This document shows, in pieces, positions 53,373 to 62,974 of a stretch of 64,000 nucleotides of DNA. The stretch is from positions 62,001-126,000 of the forward strand of contig DATNPX010000054.1 of the NCBI GenBank assembly GCA_036702975.1, written 5' to 3'. Source of the stretch: DATNPX01 sp036702975. Its GTDB lineage: Bacteria; Cyanobacteriota; Vampirovibrionia; Obscuribacterales; Obscuribacteraceae. Under the pieces are notes generated by a model that ran no database searches, was not told the origin of the DNA, and saw only the letters and a program-made list of their open reading frames with translations. The translations under genes were made by a program, and so were the position numbers. Within the stretch, counting starts at the first letter, position 1. Each line of letters opens with the position of its first letter.

Positions 53373-53867
53373 CTAGGGTGTTACAACAAGGCGCTCGTCG
53401 TCGCTTTGTTCGACGAATATACTTTCGTCTTCCTTGTATTTCTTCATCACGAAGTGGGTTGCGGTGCCCATGACACCGTCTATAGTGGCAAGCTTTTCGG
53501 CAACGAAACGACCCAATTCTCTCAGGTTGGCCTCCTGCACAACGACTCTCAAGTCATTGCCTCCGGATATGAGCCAGAGACTCTGCACTTCCGGGAATCT
53601 GTAAATACGTTCGGCGACGGCGTCAAATCCGACGTCACGAGCCGGTTGCACTTTTACGTCGATGAACGCATAAACTCGCTCAACGCCCACTTTTTCCCAG
53701 TCAATGATGGTCTTGTAGCGCTTGATGACGCCACTCTTTTCGAAAGCTTTTATCGCTTTCTCGATTTCGTCGACCGGACGCCCCGTCATGGCAGCTATCT
53801 TTTCCGGTGTGGTTCGTGCGTCAGCGGCTAAAATAGCTAGAATTTCGTCAGGTTGCTTGTCTTTCAT
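53373..53867 (-). CDS. Lrp/AsnC family transcriptional regulator
   Basis: The 164-residue protein has an N-terminal winged helix (PDEILAILAADARTTPEKIA, then TGRPVDEIEKAIKAFEKSGV). The C-terminal RAM ligand-binding domain reads VYAFIDVKVQPARDVGFDAVAERI, YRFPEVQSLWLISGGNDLRV and GVMGTATHFVMKKYKED. Such proteins form octamers that sense amino acids. It probably controls the adjacent aminotransferase gene downstream. Confidence 0.88.
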   Translation of the reverse strand: MKDKQPDEILAILAADARTTPEKIAAMTGRPVDEIEKAIKAFEKSGVIKRYKTIIDWEKVGVERVYAFIDVKVQPARDVGFDAVAERIYRFPEVQSLWLISGGNDLRVVVQEANLRELGRFVAEKLATIDGVMGTATHFVMKKYKEDESIFVEQSDDERLVVTP

Positions 53868-53937
53868 GGCTGTTATTTATAACACATTGACTGCTGGCTG
53901 AGGCGCATGCAAGCTTTAGCTTTGCCAACATGCCGCG

Positions 53938-54798
53938 CTACTGCATGGACGGAGCGAGCAGAATGCTGTTGCCGCCGGCTTCAGCAACTGAGTCACAGGC
54001 GAAATCAGCCAAACTAATAAATGACTCTACATCTTGACCATGGGTTGGAAATTCAGCCAGACCAATATTGGCTTGGAAGCGGATAGTGTGCCATTGATGT
54101 GGGATCGCAACTGCTTCGAATGTCTGGCGCACATTTTCAGCCAGCGCTGCCGCTGTGTGGAGGTCTGTTTCAGGCAGCATGACGAGAAACCTGTCTTCCA
54201 TGAAACGTGAAACCATGTCAACAGGACGGCAGCAAATCATCAGTGCTTCGGCAGCAGTGCATAAGACCGCGTCTAAAGCGAGAGCGCCGTAATCCATACC
54301 AATCATCTGGAATTTGTGAATGGCGACCACGAGCAAGCAAGTCGGTCGCTGAAATTGCTGACTGCGCAGCAGCTCGACGTGCAGGCAACGAAGCATGTAG
54401 CGCAAGTTATACGCTTTGGTCAAGGTGTCGTAGAACGCCTTCTGGTCGATTTCGTCTTCAGACATGTCGCGAACGACGATGTCGTGTCTTTGAAAGGGCT
54501 GACTGGAGGTGACTTGTCCCGGTTGGCTATAAGTGCCGGTCGGCTGCAAAAAGCCTCGGCTGCCAGTATTACGCTGGTCGATGCCTGGCGAAAAGCCGCC
54601 GGTTTGTCTTTGATCGTTGGAGAAGGAGCCAACTGAATTGTGCGCACCGGATGTGAGACCAGCATCCATTCCTCGTTTTAAATATTCAACCGCGGCGTTT
54701 GCATCCAGGTTAAACTGTGCTTGACGGCGCACGTCGCCAACGCGTCTGTCGAACGCGTTACCCTTTGTGCTGTTTTGATCCAGCCATTTATCACTCAC
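53938..54798 (-). CDS. degenerate GGDEF-domain protein
   Basis: The 286-residue protein has a disordered N-terminus (Ser/Gly/Gln rich to about residue 110). A GGDEF-fold domain follows, starting FYDTLTKAYNLRYMLRCL. The active-site GG(D/E)EF position reads MEDRF (200-204), so diguanylate cyclase activity is unlikely. The I-site Arg-x-x-Asp is not evident. It may bind GTP or c-di-GMP or act as a protein-binding module. The same window holds two MshEN-like proteins that could belong to such a network. Confidence 0.7.
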   Translation of the reverse strand: MSDKWLDQNSTKGNAFDRRVGDVRRQAQFNLDANAAVEYLKRGMDAGLTSGAHNSVGSFSNDQRQTGGFSPGIDQRNTGSRGFLQPTGTYSQPGQVTSSQPFQRHDIVVRDMSEDEIDQKAFYDTLTKAYNLRYMLRCLHVELLRSQQFQRPTCLLVVAIHKFQMIGMDYGALALDAVLCTAAEALMICCRPVDMVSRFMEDRFLVMLPETDLHTAAALAENVRQTFEAVAIPHQWHTIRFQANIGLAEFPTHGQDVESFISLADFACDSVAEAGGNSILLAPSMQ

Positions 54799-55068
54799 GG
54801 CGAAATCTCTTTCAAGTTTGTCTATCTCAGTCAGCCGCCGACCTTTGCCCAGATTGCTCTGCCGGTGCCTCCCCTGCTTATAGTTTCTTCTCTAAGAAGA
54901 CACTACGCTTATGAAATTGCTGTGAAAGTGATCCGTTTCCTCCGGATCTGCCTCCAAGTAATTACAGGGCTGCTTTCTTATGCCCTATTTGGGGGATTTG
55001 TAACCCAAGCCCGTCTGTGAAACTTTGCAACTTTCTCCGGGCTTTTGCTGCAATTTAAATTTAATGGA
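54799..55068. other. intergenic region between the GGDEF-like gene and ackA
   Basis: A long-loop inverted repeat (AAGCCCG/CGGGCTT, about 54988-55045) with TTTT on the plus strand is the only structure seen. It may limit read-through but is weak. Confidence 0.4.
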
Positions 55069-56295
55069 TTAATTCTCGTTGCCGAAGAATCGCAAGCACT
55101 CTGAAGCTATTTCCAGCTCCTCGTTAGTGTGAATTACCAGCGTCTCAACCGAAGATTTAGCCGTCGAGATCTTCCTGTCTCCTGCGTTTGCACTGTTTCG
55201 TTCGCTGTCGACCTCGATGCCCAGAAACTTCAAACGCTCAACTACAGCCAGCCTTATCGATGCTGAGTTTTCACCGATACCACCGGCAAAACTGAGAACG
55301 TCGAGTCCTCCCAGCAATGGAAGCATCGCCGCAATAGCTGATGAGACCGAGCGCACATAGATCTCGATGGCTAGGCTCGCTCGGCGATTTTTTTGTTCTG
55401 CCGCTTTGGCAATCTCCCGCATATCGCCAGAGATACCAGAAATGCCTTTGAGTCCGGACTCTTTGTTCAGCTCTCTTTCCAGATTCTGTGCCGTGTGTCC
55501 TTCTTTATTCAGCATATGTAAAATAATCCCAGGATCGATCGACCCGCAACGTGTGCCCATCACTAACCCTTCAAGCGGCGTGAAACCCATCGTGTTCATA
55601 ATCGATTCGCCGTGCTTTATGGCACATAGTGATCCACCGCTGCCTAAATGACAGTTGATGATTCGCAACTGGTCCGCTTCCTTTTCGAGCAATTGAGAAG
55701 CCCGTCGCATGCAGTAGGAATGACTGATGCCGTGAAACCCATATCTCCTGATCAGTTTGTCTTGATACCACTCCCAGGGCACAGGGTAAATGATCGCTTC
55801 GTCGGGCATCGTACTGTGGAATCCGGTATCGAACACGCCAATCTGTTTGCTCTGCGGAAAATGATCCATAGCAGTACGTATGCCTTTTAGGTTAGAGGGC
55901 AGATGCGATGGCGCCAAGTCAATCAACCCCTCTAGATTTCTCATGACCTCTTCAGTTAGCAAAGTCGGTTCGAAATAATTCTCGCCACCATGCACGATGC
56001 GATGGCCGACAGCATGAATCTCGTCTGGGGAATTGATTGGACTGCCCGGATGAGTGTTCAGGGTTGTGTACAGTTGAACGTAAGCGCTGTCCACGCTTTC
56101 ATTAGCAAATGAGATCGATTGAGGCTCGCCTTTGTACGGTTTGATCTTCAGCTCGCTACTACTACTTTGCAGATTTGCTTGAGCTTGCCAAATTGGATTT
56201 AGAGTTGTGCGGTTTTGTTGGTCTTTTTCCAGTTCATAAACGCACGATTTGACACTACTGGACCCTGCGTTGATGACGAAAACCTTCACGCTCAT
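55069..56295 (-). CDS. ackA: acetate kinase
   Basis: From the ATG at 56295 (MSVKVFVINAGSSSVK) the product is 408 residues. It has GHRIVHGGE, FDTGFHSTMP, YGFHGISHSY, INCHLGSGGS and FAGGIGENSA, all standard for AckA. It converts acetyl phosphate and ADP to acetate and ATP. The start codon shares one base with the xfp stop codon (TGATG). With phosphoketolase this forms a short route from xylulose- or fructose-phosphate to ATP. Confidence 0.95.
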   Translation of the reverse strand: MSVKVFVINAGSSSVKSCVYELEKDQQNRTTLNPIWQAQANLQSSSSELKIKPYKGEPQSISFANESVDSAYVQLYTTLNTHPGSPINSPDEIHAVGHRIVHGGENYFEPTLLTEEVMRNLEGLIDLAPSHLPSNLKGIRTAMDHFPQSKQIGVFDTGFHSTMPDEAIIYPVPWEWYQDKLIRRYGFHGISHSYCMRRASQLLEKEADQLRIINCHLGSGGSLCAIKHGESIMNTMGFTPLEGLVMGTRCGSIDPGIILHMLNKEGHTAQNLERELNKESGLKGISGISGDMREIAKAAEQKNRRASLAIEIYVRSVSSAIAAMLPLLGGLDVLSFAGGIGENSASIRLAVVERLKFLGIEVDSERNSANAGDRKISTAKSSVETLVIHTNEELEIASECLRFFGNEN

Positions 56296-58700
56296 CAGTA
56301 TGGCCACTTCCAGTCACGAATCTCCGGCATATCGATGCCGTAAGTGTGAATGTAAGTTTTGTGGTCTATCAGTCTGTCGCGTAATTTTTGTTTGACGCGT
56401 GCGGCCTTGTATTGCACTGTGGGAACCCTGTCAATAACGTCGCAGGCAAGATGGAATCGATCTAACTCGTTCATCACTACCATGTCAAACGGCGTGGTTG
56501 TGGTGCCCTCTTCCTTGTAACCGCGCACGTGCAAATTGTCGTGGTTGTTTCGACGGTATGTAAGGCGGTGAATCAGCCAGGGATATCCATGGTATGCAAA
56601 AATAATCGGCTTGTTTTTCGTAAAAATAGAATCAAATTCGAAGTCGTTGAGACCGTTTGGATGTTCAGATTTCGGTTGTAGCGTCATCAAGTTGACTATG
56701 TTGACCACGCGAATCTTCAACTCAGGAAGTTGTTGATTCAGAATATCGACAGCTGCAAGTGTCTCCAGCGTGGGAATGTCGCCTGCGCAGGCCATTACCA
56801 CATCTGGTTCTCCCCCCTGGTCGGAACTGGCCCAATCCCAGATTGACAGACCGGCAGTGCAATGTTTGATAGCGTCATCCATAGATAAATACTGAAGGGC
56901 AGGCTGCTTGCCGGCGACGATTATGTTTATATGGTTGCGACCCTTGAGGCAATGATCTGCCACAGACAGCAAGCAGTTAGTATCTGGTGGCAGAAAGACT
57001 CTAATTACTTCCGCTTTTTTGTTAACTGCTACATCGATGAAGCCGGGGTCCTGATGGCTGAAACCGTTGTGGTCCTGCCTCCAGACATGAGAGGTAAGCA
57101 GATAGTTGAGCGAAGCGACAGGACGACGCCATTGAATCTCATTGCAAACGTTCAACCATTTCGCATACTGGTTAAACATCGAATCGATGATATGGATAAA
57201 CGCTTCATAGCAGGAGAAAAAGCCGTGTCGACCGGTGAGTAGATAACCTTCAAGCCAGCCCTGACACATATGTTCGCTTAGCGCCTCCATGACGCGACCA
57301 TCGTGCGTCACGTTCTCATCGTTGTCATAGATTAATCCTTCGAAGCATCTATCCGTTACCTCAAAGCATGCACCTAGTCGGTTCGACGCAGTTTCGTCTG
57401 GTCCAAAAATGCGGAAGTTATCCTTGTTTTTTGTCAGGATGTCGCGCAGATACTTGCCGAGAATTCTTGTCGCTTCCTCAACGTGAACTCCCGGGCGGTC
57501 GAATTTAATTGCGTAGTCGGTGAAATCCGGCAACTTAAGTGTGCGCAACAGGCTACCACCGTTAGCATGCGGATTTGCTCCCATGCGCCGAGTGCCGGTA
57601 GGTGCTAACTCCTTCAATTCAGCAATCAACTTGCCGTTTTCGTCGAACAGCTCCTCTGGCTTATAACTGCGCATCCAGTCTTCAAGAATTTTGCGGTGAT
57701 TGTCGTTGGTTGCCGTTTCTGCTACCGGCACCTGGTGCGCTCGGAATGTGCCTTCGATCTGCTTACCGTCGACTTCTTTAGGACCGGTCCATCCCTTCGG
57801 ACTGCGAAGGACGAGCATTGGCCATTGAGGCCTATCTTGGCAATTTTCCTGTCGTGCCTTGTGTTGAATCTGTTGGATCTCTTCTACGATTGTGTCCAGA
57901 GTGGAGGCCATGAGCTGATGCATTCTTTCGGGATCGTCGCCTTCGACAAAATGCGGTTTGTAGCCGTATCCAATCATCAGACTCTCCAGCTCTTCATGTG
58001 GAAGGCGCGCAAGTATAGTTGGCCCCGCTATTTTGTAACCGTTAAGGTGCAGGATTGGTAGTACGACTCCATCACGTTTTGGGTTTAAGAATTTGTTGGA
58101 ATGCCAGCTGGTTGCTAAGGGACCAGTCTCTGCTTCACCGTCTCCTACCACACAGAAAGTAAGCAGGTCGGGATTATCGAACACCGCTCCAAATGCATGT
58201 ACTAATGCGTAACCAAGCTCGCCACCTTCATGAATTGAACCAGGAGTCTCAGCTGCTGTATGACTAGGGATGCCACCAGGGAAAGAGAACTGTTTAAAAA
58301 GTTTCTGCATACCGTCTTCAGACTCTTCGATCAGCGGATAGATTTCGCTGTAGGTGCCTTCGAGATAGGTGTTTGCCACCATGCCCGGTCCACCGTGACC
58401 GGGACCGGTCACATATATCGCATTCAGATCATATTTTTTGATGATGCGATTTGCGTGTGCGTATATGAAATTTAGTCCTGGTGTGGTGCCCCAGTGGCCT
58501 AATAGTCTAGGTTTGATGTGTTCCGCCTTCAACGGTTCTTTCAATAACGGATTGTGCAGCAGGTAAATCTGACCGACAGACAAGTAATTTGCCGCACGCC
58601 AATAAGCATTTATCTTGCGGAGTTCTTCGCTAGACAATGGACCTTGTGCGGTAGTGGAAGTAGTTGCAGCCGACTTGTGAGTCTTGGTGGTTGTTGTCAT
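56295..58700 (-). CDS. xfp: xylulose-5-phosphate/fructose-6-phosphate phosphoketolase
   Basis: From the ATG at 58700 (GAGG at 6 nt) the product is 801 residues. It has YWRAANYLSVGQIYL, LLGHWGTTPGLNFIYAH, VTGPGHGGPG, the ThDP site GDGEAETGPLATSWH and NKFLNPKRDGVVLPILHLNG, plus C-terminal NRLTYRRNNH-like HRLTYRRNNHDNLHVRGY. The enzyme cleaves xylulose-5-P or fructose-6-P with phosphate to acetyl phosphate. It is directly coupled to ackA. An ATG-less extension to 58769 is not family-like. Confidence 0.95.
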   Translation of the reverse strand: MTTTTKTHKSAATTSTTAQGPLSSEELRKINAYWRAANYLSVGQIYLLHNPLLKEPLKAEHIKPRLLGHWGTTPGLNFIYAHANRIIKKYDLNAIYVTGPGHGGPGMVANTYLEGTYSEIYPLIEESEDGMQKLFKQFSFPGGIPSHTAAETPGSIHEGGELGYALVHAFGAVFDNPDLLTFCVVGDGEAETGPLATSWHSNKFLNPKRDGVVLPILHLNGYKIAGPTILARLPHEELESLMIGYGYKPHFVEGDDPERMHQLMASTLDTIVEEIQQIQHKARQENCQDRPQWPMLVLRSPKGWTGPKEVDGKQIEGTFRAHQVPVAETATNDNHRKILEDWMRSYKPEELFDENGKLIAELKELAPTGTRRMGANPHANGGSLLRTLKLPDFTDYAIKFDRPGVHVEEATRILGKYLRDILTKNKDNFRIFGPDETASNRLGACFEVTDRCFEGLIYDNDENVTHDGRVMEALSEHMCQGWLEGYLLTGRHGFFSCYEAFIHIIDSMFNQYAKWLNVCNEIQWRRPVASLNYLLTSHVWRQDHNGFSHQDPGFIDVAVNKKAEVIRVFLPPDTNCLLSVADHCLKGRNHINIIVAGKQPALQYLSMDDAIKHCTAGLSIWDWASSDQGGEPDVVMACAGDIPTLETLAAVDILNQQLPELKIRVVNIVNLMTLQPKSEHPNGLNDFEFDSIFTKNKPIIFAYHGYPWLIHRLTYRRNNHDNLHVRGYKEEGTTTTPFDMVVMNELDRFHLACDVIDRVPTVQYKAARVKQKLRDRLIDHKTYIHTYGIDMPEIRDWKWPY

Positions 58701-58812
58701 GACGAACCTCAGCCCGGACGTTAATTTTGGGGACAATGGTAGCAGAGCAGATTGATGCACCAAAGGCATTTAAGGTTTCTTGTCATTAAACGAAAAGTCC
58801 AGTCGCTCGAAA

Positions 58813-59916
58813 TTAGTGCACTTTTTCGGCAATATCCTTCAAGAAGGTTTCAACACGAGACATCCAGGGATTACGGAATGAATTACTCTCGAGAAAGAGC
58901 TCGTGCCGCGCTCCTTTCACTTCTGTGAGCAAACATTGAGGAAGTGATTTCGCTAGCTTTCGTTCCAGTTCAGGATTGGCTATGTGATCGTCTGTCGCGC
59001 AGCCAAGCAGAATCGGAGTGTCAATTTCGCCGCAGTAGTTGCTATCGTTGATTTTGTCGCATGACTGCTGGAACGCTAACAACCATCGCCAGGTAGCACC
59101 ACCCGAAGCAAGGCTTGGATTCACTGTTGCCCAGGCTTCCTCTAGTCTTACCCTTTCTGGGTCATGTGAATGGCTCGACATTTTCGAGACTTTTCCAGCG
59201 ATGAGCTCCCAATTGCCTTGGCCAGGAACAAACTCTTCGCCTCTGTTGTACCGGCACATAAGCCAGCTGCACATAAGCACCGCAAGTGATGGCGCTGTTG
59301 CGCCCGGGCAGGCAAGAGGTGGTGCAGAGATTACTGCGCCTGCGATCGACCTCGGATGGTCGTGCAAGTAGCGCAGCGCTACGATGCCACCAAATGAATG
59401 GGCAACAAGAAATATCGGTAATTTGTTTTGAAATTGTTTTTTGACGACTACATTGATGAACTGATCGAGATCGTCGAGGTCGTGTTGAGTGCCGAAGCTC
59501 GTTGAGCGGTCTGACTTTATAAACCGTTCCGAACCACCCGTACCACGCCAATCCATTGCGTATATATTGAAACGGTTCCGTCTGAGCTCGCTGGCTGTTT
59601 CGAAATAGACTTCTGCAAACTCTGTAAATCCTGGCAGCAGGATTACTGTTCCGATAGGATCGTCTGCCTTAGCCAGCCCGTAGCGGATGGTGGCAGCATC
59701 ACCATTTTTGAAATAGCCCCATTGCCAGCCTATCGGTTGCGCGAATCTAGTTTCAGAGACGAGCTTTTTCGCGGCGGCATTCTCTAGGCGCGCGGCATCA
59801 GCGGTATTATCAGCTTCGCCTGCAAAGACAGCGACACTTGAAAGAGAAATTGCAAAAGTAGAAATTGCAAGAGCAGAATGGCTATGGAAGAGATATTTTC
59901 TCAGTCTGTTCATCAA
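58813..59916 (-). CDS. exported alpha/beta hydrolase, lysophospholipase-like
   Basis: The 367-residue protein has an N-terminal signal (SALAISTFAISLSSVAVFAGE). The PldB/monoglyceride-lipase-like core reads VILLPGFTEFAEVYFETASE, then MDWRGTGGSERF. The nucleophile is Ser174 in VAHSFGG, with Asp309/310 in GCATDDHIANPE and His338 in KGARHELFLES. The catalytic triad is intact, unlike the relative at 44520. It probably hydrolyses lipids or esters in the periplasm. Confidence 0.82.
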   Translation of the reverse strand: MMNRLRKYLFHSHSALAISTFAISLSSVAVFAGEADNTADAARLENAAAKKLVSETRFAQPIGWQWGYFKNGDAATIRYGLAKADDPIGTVILLPGFTEFAEVYFETASELRRNRFNIYAMDWRGTGGSERFIKSDRSTSFGTQHDLDDLDQFINVVVKKQFQNKLPIFLVAHSFGGIVALRYLHDHPRSIAGAVISAPPLACPGATAPSLAVLMCSWLMCRYNRGEEFVPGQGNWELIAGKVSKMSSHSHDPERVRLEEAWATVNPSLASGGATWRWLLAFQQSCDKINDSNYCGEIDTPILLGCATDDHIANPELERKLAKSLPQCLLTEVKGARHELFLESNSFRNPWMSRVETFLKDIAEKVH

Positions 59917-59967
59917 AAAATGCGATCTCTGCGTGGTATTTGCCTCTAAACAATGCGAAACTAAGGC

Positions 59968-61248
59968 ATGCTTGAAAAAAAGAGTGAATCAACTTCCGGA
60001 TCACCTAAGGTGCCTGATTCTTCGGCACCCTCGGAACAGCGAAAAAGCTCTCGCTTTTCCGATGGCTGGAATCCTCAAATTTTACCCGCCTTCTTCATCA
60101 ATCTCGTAGATGTTTTGGGGATGACCATCATTATTCCCTTGCTGCCGTTCTATGCAGAGAAATTTGGTGGAAGTCCGTTTGCTGTTGGAATGCTGGTGTC
60201 AGCGTTTGCTTTTTGCCAGCTTATCGGCGGTCCTATTCTTGGCAAGATGTCTGATTCGATTGGGCGCAAGCCTATGCTGATGTTAAGCCAGGCCGGCACC
60301 CTGATCGGCTTCATCATTCTAGCTTTAGCGCCAAATCTTACTTGGGTGTTCGTGTCGCGAATTATAGATGGCTTGACTGCCGGTAACATGTCACTCGTGC
60401 AAGCGCATATCTCAGACACTACGGCTCCTGAAGACCGAGCGAAGTCGTTTGCAATGCTCGGTATCGCATTTGGTGTCGGCTTCTTTATTGGCCCGGCAAT
60501 CTCTGGTTTTCTGTCTCAATACAGTTATCAATATCCGATCTATGTGGCAGCTGGTTTGTCGGCAGTGAGTATCTTATTGACCGGTATTTTGATGCCAAAC
60601 AGGCGTTTTGCAGTCGATGAGTCGAAGCTTGCCTCAAAGAAGATATTTGACCTTGAATTGTACGTTCGCTACTTCAAAGAGAAAAAGCTTGCCAGTATTC
60701 TCTATCAGTGGCTGCTATATTCGATGGCATTCGCTGTCTTTACCTCTGGATTTGCGCTGTTTGCCGAGCGTCAGTTCTCAACTCCCAATCATCACTTCGG
60801 TGTAAAAGAGGTCGGTTTTGTTCTTTGCTATGTCGGCTTCTTAGGAATGATTTTGCCAGTCACGCTGACTGGGCGATTGATAAGAGTGCTGGGAGACCAT
60901 AAGACGGTGCAACTGAGCCTGGCGAGCTTGATGGTTGGCTATGGCATGCTCGGATTTGTACACGGAACGTTTGGTTTACTTGTTTCATGCACCTTGTCGT
61001 CATTTGGCGGAGGCATGCTTAGACCGGTCTTGACCAGCGTGATTACAAAATGCGCACCAAGGACCGAGCAAGGCGCGGTGCTCGGCGTTAGCCAGTCCCT
61101 CATGTCTTTGGCACAGATCTTGGGCCCTTTGTTTTCCGGTGCTTTGATTGACAGAAACATGTTAGTGGCTTGGTCGTTTTTAGCGGGTGCATTTTGTTTG
61201 GCCGGCCTTGCTTTTAGTGCCAAGCACGGAAAAACGATGCATGCTTAA
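59968..61248 (+). CDS. MFS transporter, TetA-like
   Basis: The 426-residue protein has about 12 membrane helices and loop motif A as GKMSDSIGRKP (92-102). Motif C-like FGVGFFIGPAISGFLSQ follows in helix 5, as in drug/H+ antiporters of the tetracycline-efflux type. The N-terminus (about 35 residues) is a Ser/Pro-rich cytoplasmic tail. The substrate is unknown; resistance to a particular drug cannot be claimed. It is divergent from the hydrolase gene with a 51-bp gap. Confidence 0.85.
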   Translation: MLEKKSESTSGSPKVPDSSAPSEQRKSSRFSDGWNPQILPAFFINLVDVLGMTIIIPLLPFYAEKFGGSPFAVGMLVSAFAFCQLIGGPILGKMSDSIGRKPMLMLSQAGTLIGFIILALAPNLTWVFVSRIIDGLTAGNMSLVQAHISDTTAPEDRAKSFAMLGIAFGVGFFIGPAISGFLSQYSYQYPIYVAAGLSAVSILLTGILMPNRRFAVDESKLASKKIFDLELYVRYFKEKKLASILYQWLLYSMAFAVFTSGFALFAERQFSTPNHHFGVKEVGFVLCYVGFLGMILPVTLTGRLIRVLGDHKTVQLSLASLMVGYGMLGFVHGTFGLLVSCTLSSFGGGMLRPVLTSVITKCAPRTEQGAVLGVSQSLMSLAQILGPLFSGALIDRNMLVAWSFLAGAFCLAGLAFSAKHGKTMHA

Positions 61249-61258
61249 ACTGGCTGGT

Positions 61259-61969
61259 TCAAGGTGCTGAAGTCACCTGGTGATTAGCTTGCGGCGAGGC
61301 GTTCAGAGTGACTACGTGTCCTTTAACTTCCAACTCTTCGCGGTGTTGTTCTGCCATTTGCTTGATGTGAGCAAGCCTCCGTTCGATAACCTTGGTTAAA
61401 AAAGGATTGGCTATAGCGCGCGGAACGAACCCAATATCCATAATTGTTGATAGCTCTAGTGTCGTCTCTTGGCCGGAAGCGCAGGGCGACAAAATCCAAC
61501 TTCCGCGCATCTCCTTCAAATGGTCAGACTTGATCAGTTGATAATCGATGCGCTGGTTAGGTATCTCCTTATGGTTCATGAGGCATTTGGCACCGCCTGA
61601 CCAGAATTTGAATTTCTGCTCGATCTGCATCTCGTTGTCACCTTGCTGCACCACTTTGCTGTAAGCGAGGTCCGGGGCATTTTGACGCTCTTCGTGCACT
61701 GTCATCCAGACTATCTCCACAGGCGCATTGATTAGAATCGATGACTTTACGCTGGCTGTGTTGACGCGCTTGCTGCGCTGTTTCTCGTGGGTACTGACCG
61801 AAGCTTTCTTCTTCGCATTTTGATGGTTGAGCTCCGGTTGGGCCGCTTCCACTTTAACCTCGGCGACGTCTTCGGCGAAGCTCGGTTGAAGGCACGAGAG
61901 CGACAGATAGAGCGCGCCTGGCCCAAGAGTGAGCAGTGAAAGTAGTGAACAGCTTCTTTTGCCTTTCAT
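61259..61969 (-). CDS. exported SRPBCC (polyketide-cyclase/START-like) protein
   Basis: From the ATG at 61969 the product is 236 residues with a signal peptide (LLSLLTLGPGALYLSLSCLQ). A Lys-rich linker leads to an SRPBCC fold starting SSILINAPVEIVWMTVHEER. It ends with a helix, LTKVIERRLAHIKQMAEQHR. Such folds bind lipids or other hydrophobic ligands. A longer frame to 62113 overlaps the upstream gene and lacks support. Confidence 0.68.
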   Translation of the reverse strand: MKGKRSCSLLSLLTLGPGALYLSLSCLQPSFAEDVAEVKVEAAQPELNHQNAKKKASVSTHEKQRSKRVNTASVKSSILINAPVEIVWMTVHEERQNAPDLAYSKVVQQGDNEMQIEQKFKFWSGGAKCLMNHKEIPNQRIDYQLIKSDHLKEMRGSWILSPCASGQETTLELSTIMDIGFVPRAIANPFLTKVIERRLAHIKQMAEQHREELEVKGHVVTLNASPQANHQVTSAP

Positions 61970-62096
61970 GTTCGAACCGCATTGGCGTTCGTTGAATTTG
62001 CCTGCTGAGCCAAGTCTAGCAGCTGATCGGATAAACTGAAAGACCATGTGGTTCTGGTCGAGCTTCGCTTGTGATACTGGTGGACTGTTTTCCAAC

Positions 62097-62858
62097 TCAG
62101 TCCAAAGCGTCAATGATTCCCAGATCGTATTGACGCTGTTTTAGGCTAATCGATCGCAAATCTTTTCCTTGTCTAAACAATACAGCTTGTCTTCCATAGA
62201 AAGTTTGATCGAATAGTCTAATGCCGAGAGCAGCGCAGTACCGTTCTAACATTTCATCTGTTAATCGGTCTTTGATTTTGCGATTCGAATAAGCATCTGT
62301 CTCTTCAAATGGGAATGGCGTGCCATCGGCACCAAAAGACCATCGTCCGCCATCATTTGTGGCCCAGACTGTGCGTTCATACATAAGAGGCGGAGTGCCA
62401 TCGGGGCCGGTGACTTCGAAGAGCGCTCCACCGTATCTACCGCGTCGGGAATCAGTGGCCGAAGTGAGAGAATTTGGGCAACAAACGAGTCTGACAGCAC
62501 GACAACCCAGGACGTTTGCAACGTATGCTGCGTGAGAGAAAACATCAGCCCCGTTCAAATTATTATCGAAGTATGCGGTCCAATTAGATTGCGTCGATAC
62601 GAAGAGATTTTTCATAGGGCCAAGAGGCTCTAGCTGAGGGAGAAGATCAATCAGAGTGCCGTTCATTGTTTCTCGGCGAATGTTGACGTCGTATGGTAAG
62701 TTCTTTCTCCAATGAAAATAGGTCTCTTCAACTGCTTTGAGCGGTGCCTGCACGAATCCCAAACTGTCTGTTAAGGGTGCAAGCTTACCTTCGAGCAATT
62801 GCTTCATTTGTCCCTCTTGTTCCCTCTCGAATGTCTCTTGACGATGTGACAAGCTCAT
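62097..62858 (-). CDS. hypothetical protein
   Basis: The product is about 253 residues from the ATG at 62858; another ATG at 62807 has GAGG nearby and may be the real start. It has no signal peptide. It contains STQSNWTAYFDNNLNGAD and a VLGCRAVRLVCCPNS stretch, and a C-terminal half with ERTVWATNDGGRWSFGADGT. I recall similar uncharacterised proteins but cannot name a family. It lies upstream of the SRPBCC gene on the same strand. Confidence 0.6.
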   Translation of the reverse strand: MSLSHRQETFEREQEGQMKQLLEGKLAPLTDSLGFVQAPLKAVEETYFHWRKNLPYDVNIRRETMNGTLIDLLPQLEPLGPMKNLFVSTQSNWTAYFDNNLNGADVFSHAAYVANVLGCRAVRLVCCPNSLTSATDSRRGRYGGALFEVTGPDGTPPLMYERTVWATNDGGRWSFGADGTPFPFEETDAYSNRKIKDRLTDEMLERYCAALGIRLFDQTFYGRQAVLFRQGKDLRSISLKQRQYDLGIIDALD

Positions 62859-62876
62859 AGCCACTGGCTACTTTTT

Positions 62877-62930
62877 GGACATGATTACTTGGCTTCCAAT
62901 ATCCAAACATCATACTCTTTATTCATGTCC
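62877..62930. promoter_or_regulatory. inverted repeat in the divergent promoter region before ada-alkA
   Basis: GGACATGA (62877-62884) and TCATGTCC (62923-62930) are exact complements 38 bp apart, between divergent genes. They may be paired operator halves; evidence is sequence symmetry only. Confidence 0.3.
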
Positions 62931-62974
62931 GAAAACGGCCAGTCAAGGCTGGGTGTTTTCGCTAATATGTTTGC

